Positions 45,471 to 54,709 of a DNA stretch of 64,000 nt are shown here, piece after piece (within the stretch, counting starts at the first letter, position 1; every line of letters starts with the position of its first letter). This stretch comes from Lacticaseibacillus paracasei subsp. paracasei (GTDB lineage: Bacteria; Bacillota; Bacilli; Lactobacillales; Lactobacillaceae). A program made the translations under genes and the position numbers. Below the pieces are notes generated by a model. The model was not told where the DNA came from. It did not search any database and saw nothing but the letters and a program-made list of their open reading frames with translations. The stretch covers positions 2,170,001-2,234,000 of the forward strand of contig NZ_AP012541.1 in NCBI RefSeq assembly GCF_000829035.1. Reading direction: 5' to 3'.

Positions 45471-46439
45471 ATGATTCATCCACTGTGGCACCGATTCCCC
45501 ATGGTCTATCAACAACTCGAACAGATTCAGCAACGGCTTGAACACGTCGCTGTTTTGCGTGAGCCGCAAGTCCACGCATTGATCCAGCAACAGATCAACG
45601 CTGGCGGCAAAATGCTACGCAGCGGGCTAATGCTTATGCTAGCGCGTTTAGGCAACCCTGACAACGACGATCTCATAACCGCTGGCGCTGCGATTGAGGC
45701 CTTACATCTCGCGACCTTGGTTCACGATGATGTACTTGACCACGCCGACCTGCGCCGCGGTTCCGATACCGTCTCAGCCAAATCAGGCAATCGTGAGGCA
45801 ATCTATGCTGGCGATTTCCTCTTTGCCATCTATTTTCAATTATTAAGCGAACAAAATCCAGCAACAACCGATTTAGCGACCAATGCGCGCGTCATGAAGC
45901 ACATCTTTATGGGAGAAGTTGACCAAAATGGTCCCAGCGCGCCACTCATTCCAAGTGTTTCCGAATACTTGAAAGCCATCGCCGGCAAAACGGCAGCACT
46001 TTTTGCTTTGGCAACTTACACTGGTGCGACGATCGGCCAACTAGACTTTACTGAAAAAAAAGCCGCATATCGTTTTGGCCGCCAACTAGGCATGGCCTTT
46101 CAGATGATTGATGACTTGTTGGATTACACCCAAACAACTGCTACGCTGAATAAACCGGTGCTCGAAGATTTACATAACGGCATTGTCACACTTCCGTTAA
46201 TTTATGCCTATCAAAACGTCCCCGAACAACTCGCCCCACTGGTCGGGACCGCAGCAAAAATCGCTGCCAACAGCGACCGAATTGCGGCAATTGTCAGTGA
46301 ACACGGCTTGCCCCAAGCCCGTCAACTCGCCACTCGCTACACTGATAAGGCTATCAACGCCCTCGCGCCATTGCCTGATGCGCGCATTAAGCAAGAACTA
46401 CGCAAGCTCACTCAGCAATTATTGCGACGAGATCATTGA
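45471..46439 (+). CDS. Polyprenyl (heptaprenyl/geranylgeranyl-type) diphosphate synthase
   Basis: 322 residues. The first Asp-rich motif is LVHDDVLDHADLRRG and the second QMIDDLLDY, with GGKMLRSGL for IPP binding. It elongates allylic diphosphates with isopentenyl diphosphate; the chain length cannot be read reliably. Together with the divergent MenA-like enzyme it points to (demethyl)menaquinone side-chain synthesis. AAAGAGAG lies upstream of the ATG. Confidence 0.92.
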   Translation: MIHPLWHRFPMVYQQLEQIQQRLEHVAVLREPQVHALIQQQINAGGKMLRSGLMLMLARLGNPDNDDLITAGAAIEALHLATLVHDDVLDHADLRRGSDTVSAKSGNREAIYAGDFLFAIYFQLLSEQNPATTDLATNARVMKHIFMGEVDQNGPSAPLIPSVSEYLKAIAGKTAALFALATYTGATIGQLDFTEKKAAYRFGRQLGMAFQMIDDLLDYTQTTATLNKPVLEDLHNGIVTLPLIYAYQNVPEQLAPLVGTAAKIAANSDRIAAIVSEHGLPQARQLATRYTDKAINALAPLPDARIKQELRKLTQQLLRRDH

Positions 46440-46652
46440 TCGTCTGGACTTCATATATGCCTATCCTTTTTGATAGAAAAGTAAGTACCGGCGGATAAAG
46501 TTCAGCCAACAATAGAACCAGCAAATCTAGACTCAGTCGGCTTTATTTGTGATCTTCCTAACGAAAAATTAAGTATTAATTAGCCCGCCACACTTGTTAC
46601 ATCCGGATTCTGCATCATACCAACTTTTTAAAAATTGAAATTGTAATATTTC

Positions 46653-46684
46653 AGCCCGACGTTTTCACAAACATTGGGCTTTTT
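46653..46684 (+). terminator. Terminator between polyprenyl synthase and ackA
   Basis: AGCCCGA / TTGGGCT stem followed by TTTTTC, 210 bases after the polyprenyl synthase stop. The TATGAT box (46691-46696) of the ackA promoter follows at once. The rest of 46440-46650 shows nothing further. Confidence 0.7.
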
Positions 46685-46729
46685 CAGTGGTATGATGTAT
46701 GTAAAGCAAAAGTGAAAGAGTGATCAAAC

Positions 46730-47935
46730 ATGGCAAAAGTTCTCTCCATCAACGCTGGCAGCTCCTCACTCAAATGGAAGCTGTTCGAGATGCCAAGTGA
46801 GCACCAGCTTGCAGAAGGCGCGACTGACATCCTGAAACAATCAACCGTCAAGATCAAGTATGGTACTGATCAAGTTTACGAAAGCGCTACCCCAATTTGC
46901 AATTATCGTGACGCTGTTGCCAACCTGCTCTCTAACCTGCAAACACTCGGACTCGTTCAAAATTTGGATGAAATTACCGGCATTGGCCATCGCGTGGTAG
47001 CTGGCGGGGAATTATTTTCCGCCCCAATTGTCATTGATGATCGTGTTCTGGCGCAGATTCGTGCTCTGCGTGATTATGCTCCGCTCCACAATCCGGTTGA
47101 AGCCGACTGTATCGCCATCTTTCGCAAAATGATGCCTTGGGCACTTGAAGTCGCAGTATTTGATACCGCATTTCATCAAACCATGAAACCAGTCAATTAT
47201 CTTTACAGTATTCCGTATGAGTATTATCAAAAGTATGGTGTCCGTAAATACGGTGCGCATGGAACCAGCGTTCGCTATGTGAGTGCTCACGCCGCCAAAA
47301 TGCTTCGCAAACCATTGGCACAAATGCGAATGATTGTGATGCATCTTGGGGCGGGTTCAAGCATCACGGCCATCCAAAACGGGCAATCGGTTGACACATC
47401 GATGGGCTTTACCCCTTTGTCCGGTGTCACGATGGGCACGCGTTCAGGCGATGTTGATGTGTCACTCATCGGCTATCTGATGAAGAAACTTGCCATCACC
47501 GATGTCGATCAAATGATTGATATCTTAAACACAGAGTCAGGCTTACGCGGGATCTCCGGCATTAGTCATGATGTTCGCGACCTTGAAGCCGCTGCGCCGA
47601 CTAACCCGCGAGCCAAACTGGCGCTTGATATCTTTGTGAACCGCATTGTTAAATATGTCGGTGCTTATGCCGCCTTGATGGACGGTGTCGATGTCCTAGT
47701 CTTCACAGCTGGCATCGGCGAACACAGCAGTGACATTCGGGCACGCGTCATGCAATCTTTAGATTATCTCGGCGCGCGGATTGATGCGAGCTTAAACACT
47801 CAAATCCACGATAACGCAGGTGACATTACTGCAGCTGATTCAAAGGTCAAAACACTGGTCATCCCCACAAATGAAGAATTGATGATCGTCCGCGACGTTA
47901 TGTCCTTAAGCCAAGCAGTGGCGCAAGCGGAATAG
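46730..47935 (+). CDS. ackA: Acetate kinase
   Basis: 401 residues. Starts with INAGSSSLKWKLFEMP; GIGHRVVAGGE, HLGAGSSITAIQNGQSVDTSMGFTPLSG and FTAGIGEHSSDIR are the ASKHA signatures. It converts acetyl phosphate and ADP to acetate and ATP, completing the route from pyruvate oxidase. A GTGAAAGAG site lies upstream. Downstream hairpin at 47941 and an IS that parts it from the likely terminator. Confidence 0.95.
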   Translation: MAKVLSINAGSSSLKWKLFEMPSEHQLAEGATDILKQSTVKIKYGTDQVYESATPICNYRDAVANLLSNLQTLGLVQNLDEITGIGHRVVAGGELFSAPIVIDDRVLAQIRALRDYAPLHNPVEADCIAIFRKMMPWALEVAVFDTAFHQTMKPVNYLYSIPYEYYQKYGVRKYGAHGTSVRYVSAHAAKMLRKPLAQMRMIVMHLGAGSSITAIQNGQSVDTSMGFTPLSGVTMGTRSGDVDVSLIGYLMKKLAITDVDQMIDILNTESGLRGISGISHDVRDLEAAAPTNPRAKLALDIFVNRIVKYVGAYAALMDGVDVLVFTAGIGEHSSDIRARVMQSLDYLGARIDASLNTQIHDNAGDITAADSKVKTLVIPTNEELMIVRDVMSLSQAVAQAE

Positions 47936-47940
47936 TGGTA

Positions 47941-47977
47941 GGCGTTCGCTAGCCCGGTTTCTGGGCTGGCGAACACC
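47941..47977. repeat. Hairpin with GGTTTCT loop after ackA
   Basis: GGCGTTCGCTAGCCC, loop GGTTTCT, GGGCTGGCGAACACC: 15 pairs, two of them G-T. The GGTTTCT/AGAAACC loop is shared with hairpins at 57394 and 57442 and with the leader element at 59802. No T-run. Confidence 0.7.
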
Positions 47978-48009
47978 TTATGATCGAGCCTGAGCCAGAC
48001 CCGTCGAAA

Positions 48010-49487
48010 ATAAAATTGGCTCTACGTCAACTGGTGTTGAAGAATAAATTTATCATTTGAGGCGGTTCTCCATTTGGGGAGCCGTCTTTGTCATGTTATG
48101 CCGTGATTTGGTAGATTCGTTTGAAGAAGTTCAGCTGATTCTTGAAGCCAAAACAGGATCGTTTGAGTGACTTGATGAGGCGGTTAACCCCTTCGATCGG
48201 ACCGTTGGAATAAGGGCTGGTGACAGCGGCGAGAACAGCGACTTTGTGTCGCTTAAGCGTCGCGATCGTCATGTCCATTGCCGTACCGTTTGGCTCGTAA
48301 GTAGCTAACAGGTTTGCCAGTTCCGTGGGATGTTTCTTCACCATCAAGGCATCATGAAGCGCTAAGTAGGTCTCGTAGGTTTGCTTGAGCTTGGGCTCAG
48401 TATCAAGTGCGATATCGATGGTCTCCTGTTGCGTGACGTATTCATTCAAACCAAACAGGAACTGTTTGTGTTTAGCGTCAGGCGCAGTTTGATGAAAAAG
48501 CCGCCAGTTTGTCTTCATGATCTTATAAGGACGGCTGTGTTTGTCATCAAGCTGTTTGAGCGCTTGGACGCGTACCTGATCAAGGGCACGAGCCGCAAGT
48601 TGAATGATATGGAACCGATCAATGACGACTTGGGCCTTGGGGAAAACCTCATGAATAATCGTCTGATAAGCTGCATTCATGTCCATGGTGACCGTCTGGA
48701 CCCGAGTGCGTTCAGCGAGTGAATAATGAGCGATGAAGAAGTTTTTAATCGTGCGGTTGAATCGATCACCAAGCAAGGCAATCAGACGATGTGAATCGGC
48801 ATCAAGACAGATAAACGACATCATGCCATGAGTAGAACGGAACTCATCAAAGCAGAGTCGCGTGGGCAGCCGGCGAGCCGGTCGGAGTTTGAGATTTTGG
48901 TCAATGATCCGTTGAACCGAGGAAGCTGAGATTCCGATAATACGGGCGATGGTTTTGACTGGCAACCGTTCATGCGCTAACTTCATGATTCGCTCTGTCA
49001 TGTGAGTGGCGATCGTGTGGTTGGGTTGCACGAGTGGCGTCTTGGCACTGACTGTGTGGTAACAGTTATGACAGCGCCATCGTTGCTTGTGCAAGTCAAT
49101 GACTGTCGGCATTTCAACCCCATTGAGGACGCGCACGTGGGCCGTATAAAACCCGTTAGGGTGCAAGGCCTCAAAGCCACACAGTGGGCACCGGGTTAAC
49201 CGGTAAGTCAGCTCGGCATCAATCACATGATACTGGCGGCGACGTACCCCGTTGCCGCGATATTCATGACGAACAAAGGCAACTTTGATATTATGGTCTG
49301 GTATTCCAAGGACGGACAGTGTAGGATCGTATTGGGACATTTACTCATAACCTCGCTTGCTTTTGGTTTCGACGCTAACAAGCATAGCATGGACACTGAG
49401 TAGGTGTCTTTTTGCGTTATCCAAAAAGGGCCTACACGTTCAGTGTTGATTATTTCTCAACACCAGAAAGTGTAGACCCATAAAATT
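48010..49487. mobile_element. Intact ISL3-type insertion sequence
   Basis: The element proper is 48018-49479 (1462 bp) with imperfect inverted repeats of about 30 bp (GGCTCTACG.../GGGTCTACA...) and an 8 bp target duplication ATAAAATT at 48010-48017 and 49480-49487. It is essentially identical to the element at 39012 and inserted between ackA and a terminator. Confidence 0.95.
48096..49340 (-). CDS. ISL3-type transposase
   Basis: 414 residues: zinc-binding N-terminus (CPLCGFEALHPNGFY...WRCHNCYH), helix-turn-helix (TIARIIGISASSVQRII), DDE domain with CFDEFRS, VTMDMNAAYQ and the C-terminal SPYSNGPIEGVNRLIKSLKR where the catalytic Glu lies. The gene is complete, so the copy is probably functional. 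Confidence 0.95.
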   Translation of the reverse strand: MSQYDPTLSVLGIPDHNIKVAFVRHEYRGNGVRRRQYHVIDAELTYRLTRCPLCGFEALHPNGFYTAHVRVLNGVEMPTVIDLHKQRWRCHNCYHTVSAKTPLVQPNHTIATHMTERIMKLAHERLPVKTIARIIGISASSVQRIIDQNLKLRPARRLPTRLCFDEFRSTHGMMSFICLDADSHRLIALLGDRFNRTIKNFFIAHYSLAERTRVQTVTMDMNAAYQTIIHEVFPKAQVVIDRFHIIQLAARALDQVRVQALKQLDDKHSRPYKIMKTNWRLFHQTAPDAKHKQFLFGLNEYVTQQETIDIALDTEPKLKQTYETYLALHDALMVKKHPTELANLLATYEPNGTAMDMTIATLKRHKVAVLAAVTSPYSNGPIEGVNRLIKSLKRSCFGFKNQLNFFKRIYQITA

Positions 49488-49519
49488 TTATAGTCAGTTC
49501 TGCTGGCACCAGCAGCAAA

Positions 49520-49550
49520 GGATCGGCAATGTTGTCGATCGTTTTTTTTG
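49520..49550 (+). terminator. Probable ackA terminator displaced by the IS
   Basis: GATCG...CGATC stem followed by GTTTTTTTTG; a second hairpin CTGCTGG-CAC-CAGCAG (49499-49515) stands before it. Without the IS it would lie about 120 bases after ackA. Confidence 0.7.
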
Positions 49551-49575
49551 TCCAAAAATAACCATGTTCAACTAC

Positions 49576-49604
49576 TTGCCTTTTCTTCATCTGCTGTCTA
49601 TACT
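49576..49604 (+). promoter_or_regulatory. Promoter of the YtrA-type ABC operon
   Basis: TTGCCT (49576-49581), 17-base spacer, TATACT (49599-49604). The -10 lies inside the palindrome of the next feature. Confidence 0.8.
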
Positions 49605-49630
49605 GTGTATATATTACATATACAGTATAG
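49598..49630. promoter_or_regulatory. Palindromic operator, probably for YtrA-type regulator
   Basis: CTATACTGT at the left and ACAGTATAG at the right with a TATAT/ATATA-rich centre form a 33 bp dyad overlapping the -10. The GntR/YtrA regulator encoded in the same operon (51829) is the obvious ligand. Confidence 0.8.
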
Positions 49631-49653
49631 TCACATCAAAGGAGATGTTCGCC

Positions 49654-50541
49654 ATGCTCACTGTCACAGGCTTAACGAAACGATTTGGTTCAGCAACTGC
49701 TGTTCACGACGTTTCCTTCACGATCCAACCCGGTGAAATTCTTGGCTTGATCGGTCAAAACGGCGCTGGTAAAACGACCACTTTTCGCATGCTACTCAAT
49801 TTGCTTCAAGCTGATCACGGTAATATGACTTGGAACGATCAACCGCTATCTTTGCTCAGCCGTGAGACGATTGGTTATCTCCCCGAAGAACGCGGTCTTT
49901 ATCCCAAAATGACCGTTGTTGATCAGATTTGTTTTTTCGGAGAATTACATGGCATGAAACGCGCTGCGGTGATGGCTGTTCTGGATCAATGGCTGGATCA
50001 ATTTCAGGTCAAAGGTAAGCCAACCGATTTGGTCAAGGATCTCTCTAAAGGTAATCAGCAAAAAGTGCAACTCATTGCGGCCATGATTCACAACCCGCAG
50101 TTCATCATTTTAGATGAGCCCTTTTCAGGCTTAGATCCGGTGAATGCTGGCTTGCTTGAAGCTGGTATTCGGCGATTGCGGGATGCTGGAAGTGCCATTA
50201 TTTATTCTAGCCACGACATGGGCAATGTTGAGGCTATTTCCGATAAAGTGGTGATGTTGAAAAATGGCGAAGTCGTTTTATCAGGTGCCCTCAATGATAT
50301 TCGCGATCAATTCGGCCAAACTCGCCTCTACATTCAATCTCCTCTCACCCAAGAACAATTGCTATCCTTCCCCGGCGTGGTCGGTGTCGCCCAACGCTCC
50401 CGAGGGTTTCTCGTTAAATTGGCTGATCCTCAAGCCGGTCATGACATTTTCACAGCGGCCACCCAACAAGGTTATATTCCTGAATTCAGTCAGCAAGCAC
50501 CTTCCTTAGATGAAATCTTCCGAATGAAAGTTGAGGCCTAA
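49654..50541 (+). CDS. ABC transporter ATP-binding protein
   Basis: About 295 residues. Walker A is GQNGAGKTT, signature LSKGNQQKVQLIAAM, Walker B FIILDEPFSGLDPV. The signature LSKGN instead of LSGGQ is usual in Nat/Ytr-type ATPases. Start at 49654 follows AAAGGAG; the ORF upstream to 49564 runs through the promoter. The permease follows directly. Exports or senses an unknown substrate, possibly a cell-envelope antibiotic by analogy with B. subtilis ytr. Confidence 0.9.
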   Translation: MLTVTGLTKRFGSATAVHDVSFTIQPGEILGLIGQNGAGKTTTFRMLLNLLQADHGNMTWNDQPLSLLSRETIGYLPEERGLYPKMTVVDQICFFGELHGMKRAAVMAVLDQWLDQFQVKGKPTDLVKDLSKGNQQKVQLIAAMIHNPQFIILDEPFSGLDPVNAGLLEAGIRRLRDAGSAIIYSSHDMGNVEAISDKVVMLKNGEVVLSGALNDIRDQFGQTRLYIQSPLTQEQLLSFPGVVGVAQRSRGFLVKLADPQAGHDIFTAATQQGYIPEFSQQAPSLDEIFRMKVEA

Positions 50542-50543
50542 TC

Positions 50544-51815
50544 ATGAAAAAAATGGATGTGATTTTCCGCCAAGTCTTCTTCAAGAATCTTAAAAGTAAA
50601 ACCTGGTTGTGGATCGTGCTCGGTCCGTTGGTGCTGGCCGCTGTTTTCGGCGGGGTTTTTTGGCTGATGAATCAAACTAATCAAACTAGCAAAATCGGTG
50701 TCGTGACGTCCAGCCCGGCATTGACCAGCACGCTGAAAGCAAGCAGTGATGCTGATCAACGCTACATCAGCTATTCGTCAACGGCAGCGGCCAAGCGCGC
50801 GATGGCTGATGAAGATCTTGATGGGGTCTTGACCATCAGTACGCAACCAACCACCCATGCCAGCCTCATTGAACGAACTGATGGCAATGGTGTCAACCAA
50901 ACCCAACTGCAAAGCGTCTTAGCACAGGCACATACTAAAGAAGTTGCGACTCAGTTGAAATTATCGACCACGCAACTGCAAAGTCTTTTCGCGACACCCC
51001 AGCTGGCCACCAGCAGTGTCTCCGTTGATAAAGGAAAACTTGTCAGCCGGTCTGCCAAAACTCAAAAATCAGGCGCTATGGTCGGGTTTATTCTCGGCAT
51101 GCTGATATATACCTTTGTCATTCGCTACGCTTCCATGATGGCACAGGAAATCGGCACTGAAAAAGGCTCCCGCATTGAGGAATCCATCCTCACTGCCATC
51201 ACGCCGCAAGCACAGTTTTTTGGTAAACTGCTGGGTATTTTAGCCTTGATGGCCGTCCAAATGGCGATCTACGGCGTTGTGACGCTTGCCGGTGGTCTCT
51301 TACTGCAACGTTTACCGAAGAATCCGCTATCCAGTTTGATGACGAACATTGATCTCAGCGGTATCAGCTTAAATATGCTGATTTTCAGTCTCGCTTTCTT
51401 TTTTGTCGGCACGCTCACTTACACCGTTTTAGCTGCTTTAACTGGCTCATTGGTTGCTAATCAAGAACAAATCGGCCAAGCCACGACCCCAATCGTTATG
51501 CTGGGAATGCTAGGCTATTTCGGCGCTTTGATTGTTGCTGGCGGAACCTCACCGATCCTTAACATCGCCAGCTACATCCCCTTCCTATCGACCATGATGA
51601 TGCCGGTTCGCCTAGGCGCAGGACAGGTCACTGCTGTTGCCGGGTGGTCAGCATTAGGCATCAATCTCGTTTTCCTAATCTTATTCACTTGGCTCACCGT
51701 CAAATTTTACCAGACCAATGTGTTAAGCTATTCAGATGGCGGCATGTTGAAAGCTTTCAACCGCTCATGGCAACTACAACGCGCCGCCCGCAAACCTAAA
51801 CCTGTTAAATCATGA
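50544..51815 (+). CDS. ABC-2 type permease (NatB-like)
   Basis: 423 residues: one N-terminal TM helix (WLWIVLGPLVLAAVFGGVFWLM), an extracytoplasmic domain of about 130 residues (Thr/Ser/Gln-rich), then five TM segments. This topology is that of NatB-like ABC-2 permeases. It begins two bases after the ATPase stop and is surely its partner. Confidence 0.88.
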   Translation: MKKMDVIFRQVFFKNLKSKTWLWIVLGPLVLAAVFGGVFWLMNQTNQTSKIGVVTSSPALTSTLKASSDADQRYISYSSTAAAKRAMADEDLDGVLTISTQPTTHASLIERTDGNGVNQTQLQSVLAQAHTKEVATQLKLSTTQLQSLFATPQLATSSVSVDKGKLVSRSAKTQKSGAMVGFILGMLIYTFVIRYASMMAQEIGTEKGSRIEESILTAITPQAQFFGKLLGILALMAVQMAIYGVVTLAGGLLLQRLPKNPLSSLMTNIDLSGISLNMLIFSLAFFFVGTLTYTVLAALTGSLVANQEQIGQATTPIVMLGMLGYFGALIVAGGTSPILNIASYIPFLSTMMMPVRLGAGQVTAVAGWSALGINLVFLILFTWLTVKFYQTNVLSYSDGGMLKAFNRSWQLQRAARKPKPVKS

Positions 51816-51828
51816 AACGAGGTTAACC

Positions 51829-52224
51829 ATGCGGATCGTTATTTCGAATCAATCCGGCAAACCGATTTATGAGCAAATTGAAGATCAGATCAAGACTGCG
51901 ATTCTTTCTGGTCAATTAAAGGTGAATGAACAACTGCCATCAATTCGCAGTCTGGCAAAAGATTTACGGATCAGTGTGATCACCACCACCCGCGCTTATC
52001 ACGAACTCGAAGCAGCCGGATTCATTACGAATGTGCAAGGCAAAGGCGCCTATGTTTTGGGTCAAGACAGTGCACTTGTGAAGGAAAACGCTTTGCGTGA
52101 AATTGAGACCTATCTGAATCAAGCCATCGATACTGCCAAAATGGCGCGCATTGCACCTGAAGAACTACACACGATGTTGGATACATTGATGCACACGGAG
52201 GGAGACACTGACAATGACAACTGA
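51829..52224 (+). CDS. GntR-family regulator, YtrA subfamily
   Basis: 131 residues. N-terminal GntR winged helix (PIYEQIEDQIKTAILSGQLKVNEQLPSIRSLAKDL...TTTRAYHELEAAGFI) with a short C-terminal dimerisation tail of about 50 residues and no effector domain, the hallmark of YtrA types. AGGTTAACC precedes the ATG. It lies between the two ABC pairs and likely represses the operon from the 49598 palindrome. Confidence 0.92.
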   Translation: MRIVISNQSGKPIYEQIEDQIKTAILSGQLKVNEQLPSIRSLAKDLRISVITTTRAYHELEAAGFITNVQGKGAYVLGQDSALVKENALREIETYLNQAIDTAKMARIAPEELHTMLDTLMHTEGDTDNDN

Positions 52225-53079
52225 TCTGCTAACCGTTACGAACTTGACCAAACGCTATGCCGATTATCAACTTGCTAATGTCAGTTTTAGTTTACCCGCT
52301 GGCTACATCATGGGCTTCATTGGTCCCAACGGTGCAGGCAAAACGACCACGATCAAAGCCATTTTGGATATGATCAAACCAGACTCAGGCAACATTTCGG
52401 TACTTGGTCAAACCACGCCACAAGCCCGCGAAACGATTCGCGATCAACTTGGGATTGTTTTAGATGGCGCGGTTTATCCTGACTCATGGCCAGCAGAAGC
52501 TGTCAATCGTTATGTTGGACCGTTTTTCCCTAATTGGGACACGGCTTATTTCCAGCAACTGCTGCGTGACTTTGATATTCCAACCAAGCCTAAGTATCAC
52601 GATTTGTCGATGGGCACCAAAATCAAGTTACAGTTAGCGGCCGCTTTGGCACATCATCCTAAGCTCTTGATCCTAGATGAGCCCACTTCTGGCTTAGATC
52701 CGATTGCGCGTGATGAATTGATTGCCATTCTGCAAGATTTTATTCGCGATGAGCAACACAGCGTTCTTATTTCGACACACAGCATCATGGAGCTCGCTAA
52801 AGTGCGGATTATGTCACTTATCTGTTGGCTGGTAAAATCACGTTCACTGGTCCACTCAGCGATCTCCTTGACCGCTATCTTTTGATTAAAGGCGGACCGA
52901 ACGATTTGACTACTGCAATCAAAGCCACCTTAATTGGGTTGCAGGAAAGTCCGGTCGGTTTCTCCGGTGTGTGGCCAGCCGACCAAGCGGCAATGTTGCC
53001 CGACAACATGATTCAGGAACCTGTCGATTTGGAAACGTTGATGATCGCGTTTGGTGAAGGAGGGCATCCCCATGCATAA
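52214..53079 (+). pseudogene. ABC transporter ATP-binding protein, frameshifted
   Basis: The ATPase core is complete: GPNGAGKTT, LSMGTKIKLQLAAAL, LLILDEPTSGLDPI and STHSIMELAKV. At about 52802-52805 one G appears to be missing (GTGCGGAT in place of GTGGCGGAT); restoring it gives VADYVTYLLAGKITFTGPLSDLLDRY and runs on to the stop at 53079. As read the protein ends at 52885 with a wrong tail after residue 197. Either a sequencing error or a real lesion; the catalytic motifs would survive. Its start overlaps ytrA by 11 bases. Confidence 0.88.
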
Positions 53080-53716
53080 TGTTGCCAAACTTGTCGCCTT
53101 AGACATGGGTGCGCTTTACTCCGGCACGCATAAATACCGCTGGTGGTCATATCTGGTTGCTTTTCTGATCGTGCTCATTGCCTTCTTGAATGGTGATGCC
53201 GCCACACCACTTGCTGGCGCTATCACCGGTACTAGCGTTGGTATCTTGATGATGCCGTTTGCCAGTGTTGATCGACATGGCTTGGAACAGTTGTACACGA
53301 TGCTGCCTATCCGCCGCCGAGAGATTGTCGCCAGTCACTACCTATTTGGCTTGCTCGTCATGCTGATGATTGATCTTTATGCCGCATTCATCGTTGCAGT
53401 CGGCATGATCGCTCGTTTCAACCCGATACATGACTACCATGCCATTATCTGGATGCTATTTTTCGCAACCGGCCTTGTCTTATTACAAATGACATTGTCG
53501 TTTCCTCTAATGATTGGGCTTGGCTTCCAACGTGCCCCGTTAGCTGCTTATTTACCGATTGGCATTGTGTTACTCGCCGTTTTTATTGAAGCCGGCTTAG
53601 ACCTTGACTTAGCAGTCTTGCGGCCCTGGCTCACGGCGTTCTCCATACTTTTGATCGTCGCCTTTGCGTTTTCTTGGTGGCTGAGTACCTATCTATATAA
53701 AAGGCGAGAATTTTGA
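53072..53716 (+). CDS. ABC-2 type membrane permease
   Basis: About 214 residues, six TM segments, of the ABC-2 type family (MMPFASVDRHGLEQLYTMLPIRRREIVASHYLFGLLVMLMI is characteristic of ABC2_membrane_5-like permeases). GGAGGG precedes ATG 53072, which overlaps the ATPase stop by 8 bases. It is the partner of the frameshifted ATPase. Confidence 0.87.
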   Translation: MHNVAKLVALDMGALYSGTHKYRWWSYLVAFLIVLIAFLNGDAATPLAGAITGTSVGILMMPFASVDRHGLEQLYTMLPIRRREIVASHYLFGLLVMLMIDLYAAFIVAVGMIARFNPIHDYHAIIWMLFFATGLVLLQMTLSFPLMIGLGFQRAPLAAYLPIGIVLLAVFIEAGLDLDLAVLRPWLTAFSILLIVAFAFSWWLSTYLYKRREF

Positions 53717-53724
53717 CCTTTAAA

Positions 53725-53776
53725 AACCAAAAAGCCGTCACCTTGCTGCTTAGAGCAAGATGACGGCTTTTTGGTT
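53725..53776. terminator. Bidirectional terminator
   Basis: AACCAAAAAGCCGTCA / TGACGGCTTTTTGGTT, 16 pairs, between the convergent permease and dehydrogenase genes. Confidence 0.95.
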
Positions 53777-53823
53777 GCTTTATTCAGTTGGCAAACAAGC
53801 AAGGCTCGTGCATGAATCACGCC

Positions 53824-54609
53824 TCAACCTTGACCATCTTTAAATGCCGGATATAAAGTCATCCCGCCATCAATGAATAAAGTAATGCCAGTCACATAAC
53901 TGGATTCGCTGGATGCCAGCCATGCTGCACCAGCTGACACATCTTCAGGTTTGCCAATTCGATTCATCGGTACCATTGAAACTGTCTGGTCATACTGCGC
54001 CTTATCAGCAAATTTCTCGGCGTTAATCGGCGTTTCAATCGCACCAGGGCCAATCGCATTGACCCGGATCCCTTGCTTAGCATATTCCATCGCAATCGTC
54101 TGGGTAAAAAGTTTGACTGCACCTTTGGCCGCCGCATAACTCGCGAAGGTTGGCCACGGAATTTGTTCATGCACCGAGGTGATATTAATAATGTTGCCTG
54201 CCTGATGGTGTTCAAGAAAATAGTTCAGTGCAGCCCGCGCTCCCAAAAAGACGCCGGTTTGATTAATGGCAATGACTTTGTTCCAGTCCTCCAAAGAGAC
54301 TTGATGCGTTGGTTCCTTGATTTCCATGCCAGCGTTATTCACCCAGACATCAAGTCCGCCAAAATGCGCCGTTGCTGTCTCAACTAAGCTAGCAATGCCA
54401 TCTTCTGTGGCAACATCAGCATGGATGCTCACCGCCTGCCCGCCGTTTTTGATCACGGTGTCGGCGACTTGCTTTGCACCTTCATGATCACCTAAATAAT
54501 TGATCACGACTGACATGTGCTCTTTGCCAAATCGTTCTGCAATGGCAGCGCCGATGCCTTTTGAACCACCCGTCACAATTGCAATCTTTCCGTTCAAGTC
54601 TTGATACAT
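53824..54609 (-). CDS. gdh: SDR-family glucose 1-dehydrogenase-like oxidoreductase
   Basis: 261 residues, the exact family length. NAD(P) motif TGGSKGIGAAIAERF, NNAGMEI, catalytic Ser in ITSVHEQIPWP and YAAAKGAVK (YxxxK), C-terminus DGGMTLYPAFKDGQG. The HE(Q/K)IPWP and GGMTLYP blocks are those of Bacillus glucose 1-dehydrogenase. Substrate in a lactobacillus is uncertain; other sugars or polyols are possible. Start 54609 is preceded by AGAGGAAGAG. Confidence 0.87.
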   Translation of the reverse strand: MYQDLNGKIAIVTGGSKGIGAAIAERFGKEHMSVVINYLGDHEGAKQVADTVIKNGGQAVSIHADVATEDGIASLVETATAHFGGLDVWVNNAGMEIKEPTHQVSLEDWNKVIAINQTGVFLGARAALNYFLEHHQAGNIINITSVHEQIPWPTFASYAAAKGAVKLFTQTIAMEYAKQGIRVNAIGPGAIETPINAEKFADKAQYDQTVSMVPMNRIGKPEDVSAGAAWLASSESSYVTGITLFIDGGMTLYPAFKDGQG

Positions 54610-54709
54610 GCTCGCTCTTCCTCTCATGCGTGTGGTCACGCAGCGGTCACCTAGAAGGTAGGCCCTAAATTCAGTGTAGAGGTATGGTATTAGATTGTAA
54701 AACATTGTG

